DNA from: Clostridiales bacterium
GTDB taxonomy: Bacteria; Bacillota; Desulfotomaculia; Desulfotomaculales; VENG01
Assembly (NCBI GenBank): GCA_016278505.1
Contig: JADQBQ010000016.1
Location: 1 to 64,000, forward strand
Length of the DNA: 64,000 nt
Direction of reading: 5' to 3'
Shown: positions 39,957-49,844 of the stretch, piece by piece
Position numbering within the stretch: the first letter of the stretch is position 1
Layout of the letters: every line of letters starts with the position of its first letter
Position numbers and translations under genes: made by a program
Notes under the pieces: generated by a model
What the model was told of the DNA's origin: nothing
Databases searched by the model: none
Seen by the model: the letters and a program-made list of their open reading frames with translations, nothing else

Positions 39957-42900
39957 TTGAAACAGCACTTATCTAATCTCATTGCTAGCCATGAGGAATG
40001 GCTATTCAACCGGGTACTTGATTACGCCAAACGGCATAATTATGTAAAGTATGCTTCAACATTGAGAGAAGCGTGGCGCATGTCGGTTGCCGTACTCTCC
40101 GAAGGCCTCTTGGACGCCCTCAAGGTTTATGATCAACCACCGGAATTGAGCCCGGATGATAATTACATGCAAGACCCCATTGCATCCATTGGTATTCGAG
40201 AGGCTCGCAAACACCGGCAGCGTGGAGTGGGTCTGGGAATGTTTTTAGGCATGCTCAAATACTACCGACAAAGTTATATGGATCTCGTAAGCCAGGCCTG
40301 TTTCTCAAAAGGACGCGAGGAAAAGTGCAGGCTGTTTGTGGCACGTTTTTTTGACCGCCTGGAAATAGGTGTCAGCCTGGAAGCAGCCGAAGCGGAAAAA
40401 AGCAAGGTGATCAGCGAGGTACAGACAGCCAACAGGGGAATGACCAACGAAAAGAATAAGTACTTAACTATTTTTGAGAGCATTGCCACTCCTATAATCC
40501 TATTTAATGAAAACAACAAAGTTGAGGATATGAATCTGGCAGCAGCCTACCTTTGGCAAAATTCCGGCACTCCTGGAGGGCGCTATTACGGGCAGGAGAA
40601 AACCGGCATGGCTATTTCTTGGCTGGCAGGTGACCTTGAATCCTTTACACCGGTTAACACACCGGAAGTTACCATTGAAAAGGAACTACGGGATGAGAGC
40701 AGCACCCGGTATTTTGAAGTTAAACTTAAACAAATGCTCGATATCAGCGGAAAGTTTTCCGGTACAGTGGCCATCCTTAACGAATTCACGGATTACAAGC
40801 ACGCCCAAGCAGCTACGGAAAACGCATATAAAGAACTTAACCAAATATTCAACAGCGCATCCAGCGGCATGCGCGTTATTGATAAAGACTATAACGTTTT
40901 GAGGGTCAATGATACCTTTGTAAACCTGGCCGGCATACATGAAGAAGAGGCTAAGGGGAAAAAATGTTTTGAAATCTTTCCCGGAGATGCCTGCCATACC
41001 TCTGCATGTCCGTTAAAAAGGGTTATTAACGGCGCAGAATTTGTAAAGTATGACGTGGAAAAAATGCATAGACGCGGCCAACATATCCCGTGCAGCGTCC
41101 TAACCACCCCACTTAAGTCCCCCCAAGGTGAACTCACAGGTATTGTACAAGATTTCAGAGACATCACCCAGCGTAAGCAGGACGAAAAAACTCTGCAAAA
41201 TACGAACCGCCGCTTGCAGGATATAATTGAGTTCCTTCCCGATGCCACTTTTGCCATTAACCAGGACAGTGAAATAATTGCATGGAACCGCGCAACCGAG
41301 AAAATGACCGGAGTACGTAAAGAAGATATTATTGGCAAGAAAGACCAGGCCTATGCTCTGCCCTTTTACGGGCAGCAAAGGCCCATGTTAATTGACATGG
41401 CACTAACCGGAAATAAAAAAATTGAAAATCTGTATAGTAAAATTAACCAAAGAGGCAACGTCTCTTGGACGGAATCCTTTGTACCTGCATTATATAATGG
41501 CAAGGGAGCATTTTTATGGGGTAAAGCCTCACCTTTGTATGATACCAATGGAAACATAGTGGGAGCCATTGAATCTCTCCGGGATATTACTAATCAGAAA
41601 CGAACGGAAACGGCCTTGTTTGAAGAAGCGGAACGCCTGGCGGTCACCCTTTCCAGTATTGGGGACGGTGTAATCACTGTTGACGATAACTGTGAGGTTA
41701 CCCTCATCAACCCGGTGGCTGAAGCTCTTACAGGATGGAGCCAAAATGAAGCCATAGGCCGGCCAATGCAGGAAATATTCCAAATAATTAACGAATATTC
41801 GCAAGAGCCGGTGGAAAACCCTGTAATTAAGGTTTTTACCGAAGGTAGTATAGTGGGGCTTGCCAATCATACGGTACTTATCGCTAAAGACGGCAGTAAA
41901 CGTGCTATTTCTGACAGCGCCTCCCCCATCAAGAATGATCTGGGAAAAATTCTGGGCGCGGTTCTGGTTTTCCGTGATGAAACGGAAAAAAGAAGGGCAG
42001 AAAGGTTGATGCAGCAACAAGCAGCAGCCATGGAAAACTCCATGGACGGTATTGCCATTTTGGATCATAAGGGCTGTTTTATTTATCTTAATGATGCCCA
42101 CGCTAAAATTTACGGATATAGCAATCCCCGGGATTTACTGGGTAAGACATGGCAGATTCTTTACGATGAACAAGAGTTGAAGCGATTTCAAAAAGAAATA
42201 CTGCCTATACTTGCAAAGAATGGACAGTGGCGGGGAGAGACAATGGGGAAGAAACGAAACGGAACCATGTACTGCCAGGAGATTTCTTTAAACATGCTAG
42301 ATGACGGTGGCATCGTGTGTGTTGTACGTGATATTGACGAACGTAAAAAAAATGAGGAACAGCTAAAGTTTTTAAGTTTTCATGATCCGCTCTCCGGGTT
42401 ACATAACCGCAACTATTTCGAGCAAGAAATGAACCGTTTCGAAAACAGCCGTTACAGACCAATGGGTATAATTGTTTGCGATGTAGACGGGCTTAAGATT
42501 ATCAACGATACGCTGGGGCATCATGCGGGAGATAACTTATTAAGAGCGGTGGCGGGCATTCTAAAGGCTTCTTTCCGTGACGGTGATATGGTGGCCAGAA
42601 TCGGTGGAGACGAGTTTGCAGTAATTTTGCCTAACACTGACTTCAAAGCCACGGAAAATGCCAGTCAAAGAATCAAGAATGCGGTGGAAGACTATAATGG
42701 TGATAATCCGCAACTTCCTCTAACTGTTTCAGTGGGCCTTGCTGTAGGCGATAAAGAGTCCTCCATGAATAGCATTTTTAGAGAAGCGGATAATAACATG
42801 TATCGTGAAAAACTTCTTCGCAACCAAAGTGCCCGTAGTTCCATAGTACAAACCTTAATCAAGGCCCTAGAGGCCCGAGACCATATTACTGAAGGCCATG

Positions 42901-43418
42901 CCGACCGCTTACAGGATTTAGTGGTTGAAATGGCTAAAGCTGCAGGTATACAAAGCAATAAATTGTCAGATCTACGCTTATTTGCACAATTTCACGATGT
43001 GGGTAAAGTGGGTATTCCTGACCGCATTTTGTTTAAACCGGACGCACTGAACGAAGAAGAATATTCACAAATGCAAGCACACTGTGAAATAGGATACCGC
43101 ATTGCCCGCTCCGCTCCGGACTTAAATCACCTGGCAGATTGGATTCTAAAACACCATGAACGCTGGGACGGCAATGGTTACCCCCTTGGTTCAAAAGGCG
43201 AGGAGATTCCGCTGGAGTGTCGTATTTTGGCTATTTGTGATGCATATGACGCTATGACCAGTGACCGCCCTTACCGCTTGGCCGTATCCCACGCGGAAGC
43301 GGTAGCTGAACTAAGAAGATGTGCTGGAATTCAGTTTGACCCTTTATTGGTACAAAAGTTTCTCTCATTACTAGAATGTAAAAAACCTCTAATGAAACAA
43401 AAGCCGCCATTGTCCTAA
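39957..43418 (+). CDS. Multi-PAS sensor protein with GGDEF and HD-GYP domains
   Basis: Several PAS repeats, ARIGGDEFAVILP, HDVGKVGIPD and HHERWDGNGYP. Confidence 0.93.
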   Translation: MKQHLSNLIASHEEWLFNRVLDYAKRHNYVKYASTLREAWRMSVAVLSEGLLDALKVYDQPPELSPDDNYMQDPIASIGIREARKHRQRGVGLGMFLGMLKYYRQSYMDLVSQACFSKGREEKCRLFVARFFDRLEIGVSLEAAEAEKSKVISEVQTANRGMTNEKNKYLTIFESIATPIILFNENNKVEDMNLAAAYLWQNSGTPGGRYYGQEKTGMAISWLAGDLESFTPVNTPEVTIEKELRDESSTRYFEVKLKQMLDISGKFSGTVAILNEFTDYKHAQAATENAYKELNQIFNSASSGMRVIDKDYNVLRVNDTFVNLAGIHEEEAKGKKCFEIFPGDACHTSACPLKRVINGAEFVKYDVEKMHRRGQHIPCSVLTTPLKSPQGELTGIVQDFRDITQRKQDEKTLQNTNRRLQDIIEFLPDATFAINQDSEIIAWNRATEKMTGVRKEDIIGKKDQAYALPFYGQQRPMLIDMALTGNKKIENLYSKINQRGNVSWTESFVPALYNGKGAFLWGKASPLYDTNGNIVGAIESLRDITNQKRTETALFEEAERLAVTLSSIGDGVITVDDNCEVTLINPVAEALTGWSQNEAIGRPMQEIFQIINEYSQEPVENPVIKVFTEGSIVGLANHTVLIAKDGSKRAISDSASPIKNDLGKILGAVLVFRDETEKRRAERLMQQQAAAMENSMDGIAILDHKGCFIYLNDAHAKIYGYSNPRDLLGKTWQILYDEQELKRFQKEILPILAKNGQWRGETMGKKRNGTMYCQEISLNMLDDGGIVCVVRDIDERKKNEEQLKFLSFHDPLSGLHNRNYFEQEMNRFENSRYRPMGIIVCDVDGLKIINDTLGHHAGDNLLRAVAGILKASFRDGDMVARIGGDEFAVILPNTDFKATENASQRIKNAVEDYNGDNPQLPLTVSVGLAVGDKESSMNSIFREADNNMYREKLLRNQSARSSIVQTLIKALEARDHITEGHADRLQDLVVEMAKAAGIQSNKLSDLRLFAQFHDVGKVGIPDRILFKPDALNEEEYSQMQAHCEIGYRIARSAPDLNHLADWILKHHERWDGNGYPLGSKGEEIPLECRILAICDAYDAMTSDRPYRLAVSHAEAVAELRRCAGIQFDPLLVQKFLSLLECKKPLMKQKPPLS

Positions 43419-43542
43419 AAATCCTCATCTTTAGTGGGAAATATTTAATGTATTTTTAAGGTTTATGTAAATACAACGTAATGTTTAAGGGGTAAATTAT
43501 ATTATAGAATACACTACAGTGGCTATAAAAGGAGGTTTTAAA

Positions 43543-44244
43543 GTGGTAGATAATTTTAACCCGAAAACTTTACACAAGATAAGTTACGGTCTTTACATTA
43601 TCACATCCAAGCAAGGAAAGCGAATTAACGGGCAGACAGCAAATACTCTGGTACAAATCTCCGCTGATCCCGTTACTATTGCCGTAAGTATTAATAAACA
43701 AAACCTTACCAATGAATTCATTAGACAGAGCAAAGTTTTTAACGTTTCCATTCTGGCCCAGGAAGCTCCCCTGTCCTTAATTGGCCAATTTGGATTCAAG
43801 AGTGGCAGAGATGTCGATAAGTTCGAGGCTGTTGAATATAAATTGGGGGCCAACGGGGCACCTTATATCATTGACAGTGTACTGGCCTACATGGAAACGG
43901 AAGTGATTCAGGAAGTTGATGCCGGTACTCATAGCATATTCATAGGTAAGGTAACCGGAGGGGAAGTTTTAAAAGAAGGAACTCCTATGACATATGCGCA
44001 TTATCACCAGATAAAAAGAGGCTCGGTACCCAAAACGGCACCTTCTTATACCCCACCACAAAAAGAAAGGAAGGATAACACCATGGATAAATATATATGC
44101 AATGTTTGCGGTTACGTTTATGACCCAGCCCTAGGCGACCCGGAAAACGATATTGCGCCGGATACCCCCTTTGAAAAGCTTCCCGATGATTGGGTTTGCC
44201 CTGTATGCGGGGCCGGGAAAGATGAGTTTGAAAAAGAAAGCTAA
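43543..44244 (+). CDS. Flavin reductase-like domain fused to rubredoxin (high-molecular-weight rubredoxin type)
   Basis: N-terminal FMN-binding flavin reductase fold; C-terminal [21 protein letters not shown]...[17 protein letters not shown] at 43543 after AAAGGAGG. Confidence 0.9.
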   Translation: MVDNFNPKTLHKISYGLYIITSKQGKRINGQTANTLVQISADPVTIAVSINKQNLTNEFIRQSKVFNVSILAQEAPLSLIGQFGFKSGRDVDKFEAVEYKLGANGAPYIIDSVLAYMETEVIQEVDAGTHSIFIGKVTGGEVLKEGTPMTYAHYHQIKRGSVPKTAPSYTPPQKERKDNTMDKYICNVCGYVYDPALGDPENDIAPDTPFEKLPDDWVCPVCGAGKDEFEKES

Positions 44245-44277
44245 GAATTAATTTTACCTAACCCCCTCTTTTTTACA

Positions 44278-44319
44278 AATATAGTAGGACCCCGGCCTGG
44301 ACCGGGGTCCTACTATATT
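44278..44319. terminator. Strong 18-bp stem terminator
   Basis: AAATAGTAGGACCCCGG-type arm and CCGGGGTCCTACTAT-type arm, loop CCTGGA. Confidence 0.75.
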
Positions 44320-44366
44320 AAATCCTTACAAGGCGTGTGCCCTTCTTACACATTTATAGTTGGATC

Positions 44367-44978
44367 TTAGTCCACCTGAGAGCCCTTTAGTTTAATAGGC
44401 TTCTTAAATTTGCTCTTTGGGCTTTCTTTCTGCCCTTTCCTGGCATCAGAACTAATGATCTTCTTAGCCGGCACCGGGACAACCCGTTTAAACATACGCT
44501 CTTCCTCTGACTCTTCCTTTGGGACTTCTTCATTTCCGTCGGAATAAAGCATCCGAGCAAATCCAGCCAAACCTAAGCCAAAAACTAAATGCGCTGCAAT
44601 GGTAACCATAATCCCCGACGGTGCCTGTGGTAACTTCGCTTGCACCGCTTGTCCCAACAATGTACCAAAAAGTCCTACCCACACCACTAATCCGAAACCG
44701 ACACCTTTCATCCACAAGTAATTCTTCCCTGTAAAATAAATAACATAAACAAAAACTATGCCTAAAGTTACAGTGACGGTAAGGTCAGCTATCGCACCTA
44801 TAAAATAAGCCGCCGGCTTAAAAAGGTCATTGCGATCCAAAAAACGGGCTGCGGTGATTTGCCAAAAGACAACATTCGTAAAGTTAAACAAATAAAATAA
44901 ATAATTAATAATTAGCTTTACAACATCTGCAAACAATCCAATCAATACCCCGGCCAAAACCTTATCCTGTATCATCAA
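44367..44978 (-). CDS. Hypothetical membrane protein (203 aa) with basic C-terminal tail
   Basis: Four or more hydrophobic segments; Lys-rich C-terminus. Confidence 0.7.
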   Translation of the reverse strand: MMIQDKVLAGVLIGLFADVVKLIINYLFYLFNFTNVVFWQITAARFLDRNDLFKPAAYFIGAIADLTVTVTLGIVFVYVIYFTGKNYLWMKGVGFGLVVWVGLFGTLLGQAVQAKLPQAPSGIMVTIAAHLVFGLGLAGFARMLYSDGNEEVPKEESEEERMFKRVVPVPAKKIISSDARKGQKESPKSKFKKPIKLKGSQVD

Positions 44979-45030
44979 AGCCCTCCTTTATTCCACTTGC
45001 CGGACACATCTAAAACAACGGGCAAAGATT

Positions 45031-45606
45031 CTATTTAAGTTTATTTTTGGAAAAAGGATTTAGTTTCAATTTTGGCATTCTGATTACGCGATTTTTCAAG
45101 GCAGGTCTGCGGGCAACTTGGGCAGTGTTACTTAATTGCACAGGTTGCTGCTGTTTATAATAACTATGCAAACGGTAATAAGCCCAGGTAAAAAATGCAA
45201 ACCAAGATATAAAAAAAATGTACGGGATTAGCAAATTGCCGTAATGCCATTGGAAAACATTTAAGTTTTGAAGTATATTAGAAAACATAGTAGCATAACC
45301 AGCTGCCGCAGCAACATATAAATAATTCCAGGGTTTTACACGGGGTAAAAAATATAAAAATAAAATAAAGAATGCAGTCCACGCAATCGGTGGAAAGAAC
45401 GGTATGTTTAGGAAGCCAAAAGGACCCAAATTTCTATAGCCAGCCAATCCTGAAACATGCAATAGTAAAATAAGGATTACATCCGGAATGGCACCTAAGA
45501 ACAAACCGTAAAAGGCTAACCGGTGAATATCCTTTCTTGGTACTAACGCCAGCACGGATACAAACAAAACTAATGTATATATGGGAAAAATAAAGTATTT
45601 AGGCAT
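45031..45606 (-). CDS. Hypothetical membrane protein (191 aa)
   Basis: Multiple hydrophobic segments; cotranscribed orientation with 44367-44978. Confidence 0.7.
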   Translation of the reverse strand: MPKYFIFPIYTLVLFVSVLALVPRKDIHRLAFYGLFLGAIPDVILILLLHVSGLAGYRNLGPFGFLNIPFFPPIAWTAFFILFLYFLPRVKPWNYLYVAAAAGYATMFSNILQNLNVFQWHYGNLLIPYIFFISWFAFFTWAYYRLHSYYKQQQPVQLSNTAQVARRPALKNRVIRMPKLKLNPFSKNKLK

Positions 45607-45785
45607 GGTTTTATCCTTTCACATAACCTGCAGTTTATAAGATATCCTCTTAAAAGTCCATCTTAAAAAGGTCTGCAAGTTATTTTGTGTAAGATTACAA
45701 GAATTATAACCACAATGCCTAAATTATTTTAAATTAACACCATCCCACGGATTTACGCTTGAATACATGGTTGGTGGGTATTATT

Positions 45786-46631
45786 CTATATATCCCTACC
45801 CGCTTTCTGCTTGCGGGATATGGTTTCTGTCAATCGATCGAGAAGAATGGCCAATATAACTATGCTGATGCCACCTACCGCCCCCATACCAATATCAAGG
45901 GTCTGCATGGATCGTAAGACCACCAGGCCCAGTCCGCCAGCCCCGATCATAGAAGCTATAACTGTCATTGCCAATGACATCATGATACACTGATTCACTC
46001 CCGCCATGATAGTAGGCAGGGCCAGAGGCAGCTGCACATCCATTAGTGTTTGCCACCTGTTTGAACCGAATGCCCGTGCCGCTTCCACCATTTCCCGGGA
46101 CACCTCGCGTATGCCCAGATTGGTTAAACGCACAGCGGGCGGCATGGCAAATATCATGGTTGCCACCAGGGCCGCAACCTTCCCCATGCCAAAAAACATA
46201 ACTGCCGGGATAAGATAAACAAAACTGGGCAGAGTTTGCATAAAATCCAATAGCGGCCGAATAATACGCTCAGCTACGTTATTTTGGGAGGCCAAAATTC
46301 CCAGTGGAACCCCAACAAGGAGAGAAACGGCTGTTCCCGAAAGAGCCAGGGCAATAGTGGCCATTGTTTCCGCCCAAACCCCCATGCCGAAGGCAGCGAG
46401 AAACCCTATTACAGCAAAAACGGCTAAGCGGGGGGTTGCCAGCCGCCAAACAATTAGCCCGGTAAGAACCATAAAAACAGCTTCAGGAGGCCACAATAAA
46501 ATAGATTCAAATAGCCTAATTAAGACTTCTAAAATTTCACTTAATGAGCGTAAAATGGGACTAAGGTGATAGCTTACCACCTTAAACCCGGCATTAACCC
46601 AATCTGCCAGCGGAATCACAAAATCAATCAT
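45786..46631 (-). CDS. proW: Glycine betaine/proline ABC transporter permease
   Basis: BPD-type permease, GTAVSLLVGVPLGILASQN, EAARAFGSNRWQTLMDVQLPLALPTIMAG. Confidence 0.92.
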   Translation of the reverse strand: MIDFVIPLADWVNAGFKVVSYHLSPILRSLSEILEVLIRLFESILLWPPEAVFMVLTGLIVWRLATPRLAVFAVIGFLAAFGMGVWAETMATIALALSGTAVSLLVGVPLGILASQNNVAERIIRPLLDFMQTLPSFVYLIPAVMFFGMGKVAALVATMIFAMPPAVRLTNLGIREVSREMVEAARAFGSNRWQTLMDVQLPLALPTIMAGVNQCIMMSLAMTVIASMIGAGGLGLVVLRSMQTLDIGMGAVGGISIVILAILLDRLTETISRKQKAGRDI

Positions 46632-47820
46632 TGACCATGCCCCCTTCTGCCAGCTTGGCCATCACGGAACCACGCACAACAACTCCCTGTAATTTTCTTT
46701 CCTCGTTAATTATAGCAAGGGGCAGGCTCTTTCCGGTCAGCAGTGAAAACATGTCTTTTACGGACGTATCAGGAAGTGCAGTGGGTATGTCGGTTATTAA
46801 TATCTCGTCCAGATCTTTCTTATTGTTTTCCACCGCAGTTAAAGCGTCTTCAGCCATAACCAACCCCTTTAAGTGACGCTCCCTGTCAATAACAAAAATA
46901 CTGGAAATACTATATTCTTCCATGCGGCGCAGCGCAACACGGGGCCCATCCTTCGGGAAGTAAACCACTACCGTGGGCTTTTTCATTACCATCTCGGCTG
47001 TTAGTACCCTTGACCGGTCAACGTCTTCTACAAACTTTTGCACATACTTTGTGGACGGGGACATAAGGATTTCTTCAGGCGTACCGATTTGAACTATTTC
47101 ACCGTCTTTCATAAGTGCTATGCGGTCGCCGATTCTTAATGCTTCGTCAAGGTCGTGGGTAATGAATAAAATGCTCTTCCGCATCCTCTCCTGCAATTCC
47201 AGCAATTCATTCTGCATTTCTTTTCTAATAAGGGGATCCAGAGCACTAAAAGCCTCATCCATTAAAAGAATCTCCGGCTCAGTTGCTAAAGCGCGGGCTA
47301 ACCCTACCCGCTGCTGCATGCCCCCGCTGAGCTGGGAGGGAAGGGAATGCTCCCAACCCTTCAGGCCCACCATCTCCAGAGCTTCAAAAGCCTTTTCTTC
47401 CCGCTCTTTGGGTGAAACCCCTCTAACCTTAAGGCCATAGGCTGCGTTTTCTAAAACAGTTCTATGAGGGAAAATAGCAAAACTTTGAAAAACCATACTT
47501 ACCTTTTTACGCCGAATTTCCTGTAAATCTTCTACATCCATATTAGTGATGTCCTTACCCTCAATCAAAACATGCCCGGAGGTAGGCTCAATTAAGCGGT
47601 TCAAACAGCGTATCAGGGTGGACTTCCCGCTGCCCGATAGTCCCATGACTACAAAAGACTCCCCGGCTTTAACTGTGAAGGATACATTGTTAATTCCTAC
47701 AGTTTGGCCGGTATCTGCCAGGATGTCTTCTTTGCTATAACCTTGAGATATCATTTCCAGGGCCTTTTTTGGTTTTTTACCAAATATTTTATAAAGGTTC
47801 TGCACTTCAATAATGTTCAT
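46624..47820 (-). CDS. proV: Glycine betaine/proline ABC transporter ATP-binding protein with CBS domains
   Basis: MGLSGSGKSTLIRCLNRL, LSGGMQQRVGLARALA, C-terminal CBS pair. Confidence 0.95.
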   Translation of the reverse strand: MNIIEVQNLYKIFGKKPKKALEMISQGYSKEDILADTGQTVGINNVSFTVKAGESFVVMGLSGSGKSTLIRCLNRLIEPTSGHVLIEGKDITNMDVEDLQEIRRKKVSMVFQSFAIFPHRTVLENAAYGLKVRGVSPKEREEKAFEALEMVGLKGWEHSLPSQLSGGMQQRVGLARALATEPEILLMDEAFSALDPLIRKEMQNELLELQERMRKSILFITHDLDEALRIGDRIALMKDGEIVQIGTPEEILMSPSTKYVQKFVEDVDRSRVLTAEMVMKKPTVVVYFPKDGPRVALRRMEEYSISSIFVIDRERHLKGLVMAEDALTAVENNKKDLDEILITDIPTALPDTSVKDMFSLLTGKSLPLAIINEERKLQGVVVRGSVMAKLAEGGMVND

Positions 47821-47849
47821 GTAAAAGCTCCTTTAAGAAGGGGGGACAC

Positions 47850-48719
47850 TTACTCTTCAAGCCAGGAATCTATTTTAGAACGATTATCTTCAATCCAGCT
47901 TTTGGCTAAATCTTTGACATCCTTATCCTGCTCCTGGTACGCATACAGAAACTCTTCAGTCTCATCAATACTCATCTTAAAATTATTGACAAAGTTATAT
48001 ATCTCAGGGGATTTATCCTTAAATCCTTCACGAATTCCCCAGTATTCGGTGTCATATTCCCAGTATCCTTTGGGATCATCTAAAATCTTAATATCGTATT
48101 TACGCATCATAGTATGGGGACGCCAAGCCAGGAAAACAATAGGTTCTTTATGCTCAATCGAATAGTCCACCTCAGCCATCATGGCGGCTAGAGTGCCCGG
48201 CACCAAATCCAGGTCAAGATCGTAGCCTTCGATGATCTTCTTGGAGACCAGCATCATGCCTGAGCCCGGTTCGAAACCCACCAGTTTACCACCAACTGCA
48301 CTTTCATTTCCCTTCAGATCGGCAGTAGAATCCACATCAACATATTCCGGTACTCCCCATCCAATGGGAGCATCTTTAAAAATTGCGCTGCCCAGCTCAT
48401 ACTGGTCTTTATACTTTTCCTGGTAGGATTTATGGATAGAGGGAAGCCATATGCCTGGCCAGATATCGATATCCCCCTGTACCAGTGATAAAAACATAAA
48501 ACCAATATTACCTTCCACTACCTCTACTTCATAACCCTTTTCTGCTGCAATTTGCTTGGTTATTTCGATGACAGGAACTTCATAATCGTAAGGAGCATGG
48601 CCAATCTTGATCACCTTATCCTTTTTGGCCTCTTCCCCACCACCAGCACAGCCAAGTGCCGGCAGGGTACTTATGATCAAAATGGTGGCTAACAATAAAA
48701 TCTTAATAGTTTTCTTCAA
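47850..48719 (-). CDS. proX: Glycine betaine ABC transporter substrate-binding protein
   Basis: Lipobox LGCAGG; OpuAC-like; first gene of proXVW operon. Confidence 0.92.
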   Translation of the reverse strand: MKKTIKILLLATILIISTLPALGCAGGGEEAKKDKVIKIGHAPYDYEVPVIEITKQIAAEKGYEVEVVEGNIGFMFLSLVQGDIDIWPGIWLPSIHKSYQEKYKDQYELGSAIFKDAPIGWGVPEYVDVDSTADLKGNESAVGGKLVGFEPGSGMMLVSKKIIEGYDLDLDLVPGTLAAMMAEVDYSIEHKEPIVFLAWRPHTMMRKYDIKILDDPKGYWEYDTEYWGIREGFKDKSPEIYNFVNNFKMSIDETEEFLYAYQEQDKDVKDLAKSWIEDNRSKIDSWLEE

Positions 48720-49110
48720 TTAATAGACCTCCCTAAAGTAACAATTCTACATTTTAAGTAAGTATTTGATAAAAAAGCCGAGAAAATACTTGCACCTCCT
48801 TGTGTATTATAGTCTATACATTTATCCAACAGGGTTTTCAAACCATTAAGTTTGAGGTGGGTTAAAAATAGTTTTTAAAAACAGGCCTGAGGCAGAATGG
48901 ATTAAAAACGGCGTGCGAGGAGTATCATGGTAGTTTATACCAAGACATAATTATACAAGATGATATAGAAAAAGACAAGGTATGATCGTCAATTATCTAA
49001 TGTAGTCGATTTTTCGACTGATGGCATTATTTTCTCCATCTTGACGCCTTGATTTATGTATGCTACTATTGTTGTTGCAGTTCATTTAGTATCACTTTTA
49101 TATGTTTCAT

Positions 49111-49195
49111 GCGGGCGTGGCGGAACGGCAGACGCGCTGGACTTAGGATCCAGTGGGATTTTCCCGTGGAGGTTCAAATCCTCTCGCCCGCACCA
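49111..49195 (+). tRNA. tRNA-Leu (anticodon TAG)
   Basis: GCGGGCG ... CGCCCGC acceptor, ACTTAGGAT anticodon region, GGTTCAAATCC T-arm, encoded CCA. Confidence 0.95.
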
Positions 49196-49293
49196 AATAA
49201 AGGCTTCTAGCATTTTTGATGACCACCGTCTGGTGGTCATTTTTGTTTATACAGAACACCAAACATTAGATTTCCAGTATAGTATTTAAAGTA

Positions 49294-49829
49294 ATGCAAA
49301 ATTTTGCACACGATAAATCGTTACTACTAATGATGAATGAAGATTTAAAAACATACAGAAAACAAGCTGCAGGCTTAGAAGATAAATTAAGCCAGTTTAG
49401 GATAAAGGCACCTCATAAACCGCCTAAGCAAGTAAAGTTCACATCTGACATCGATGCAATTACAGACGAAATGGTATTCAGGTTTACATTGGATGATATT
49501 CAAACAGAATTATACAACCTCAAACGTTCATTAGTAAGTTCTACTACAAGTGAACAATTGAGAAAGATGTTCATTGATTACACTAACGAACATTTAGATA
49601 TATTTAATAAATTTTATAAATACGGTAAATTAAAAGGTTGGACAGAAATAGCTCCTGCTTTTAAAACCAAACCAGTGCATAAAGAACCTTTGTCTGTTAG
49701 TGAGGCTAATCATATTTGGGATCATATGATCTGCTTCAGAACGAATATAACAACCTTGATAACCTTTTTAAGTATGGAAAAATCAAAGGATGGTTACACA
49801 TAGTTCCAACATATAGAATCAAATCTTAA
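49294..49829 (+). pseudogene. DUF3231-family protein remnant with internal deletion/frameshift
   Basis: First repeat NFAHDKSLLLMM...KFYKYGKLKGWTEI; second repeat starts SEANHIWDHMICFRTNI, then another frame reads NNLDNLFKYGKIKGWLHIVPTYRIKS*. Confidence 0.7.
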
Positions 49830-49844
49830 GTAAGCAGGGTTCTG

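Noticed and set aside
41529-42101. 190-aa minus-strand ORF
   Set aside because: Antisense to the multi-PAS GGDEF/HD-GYP gene; no family signature.
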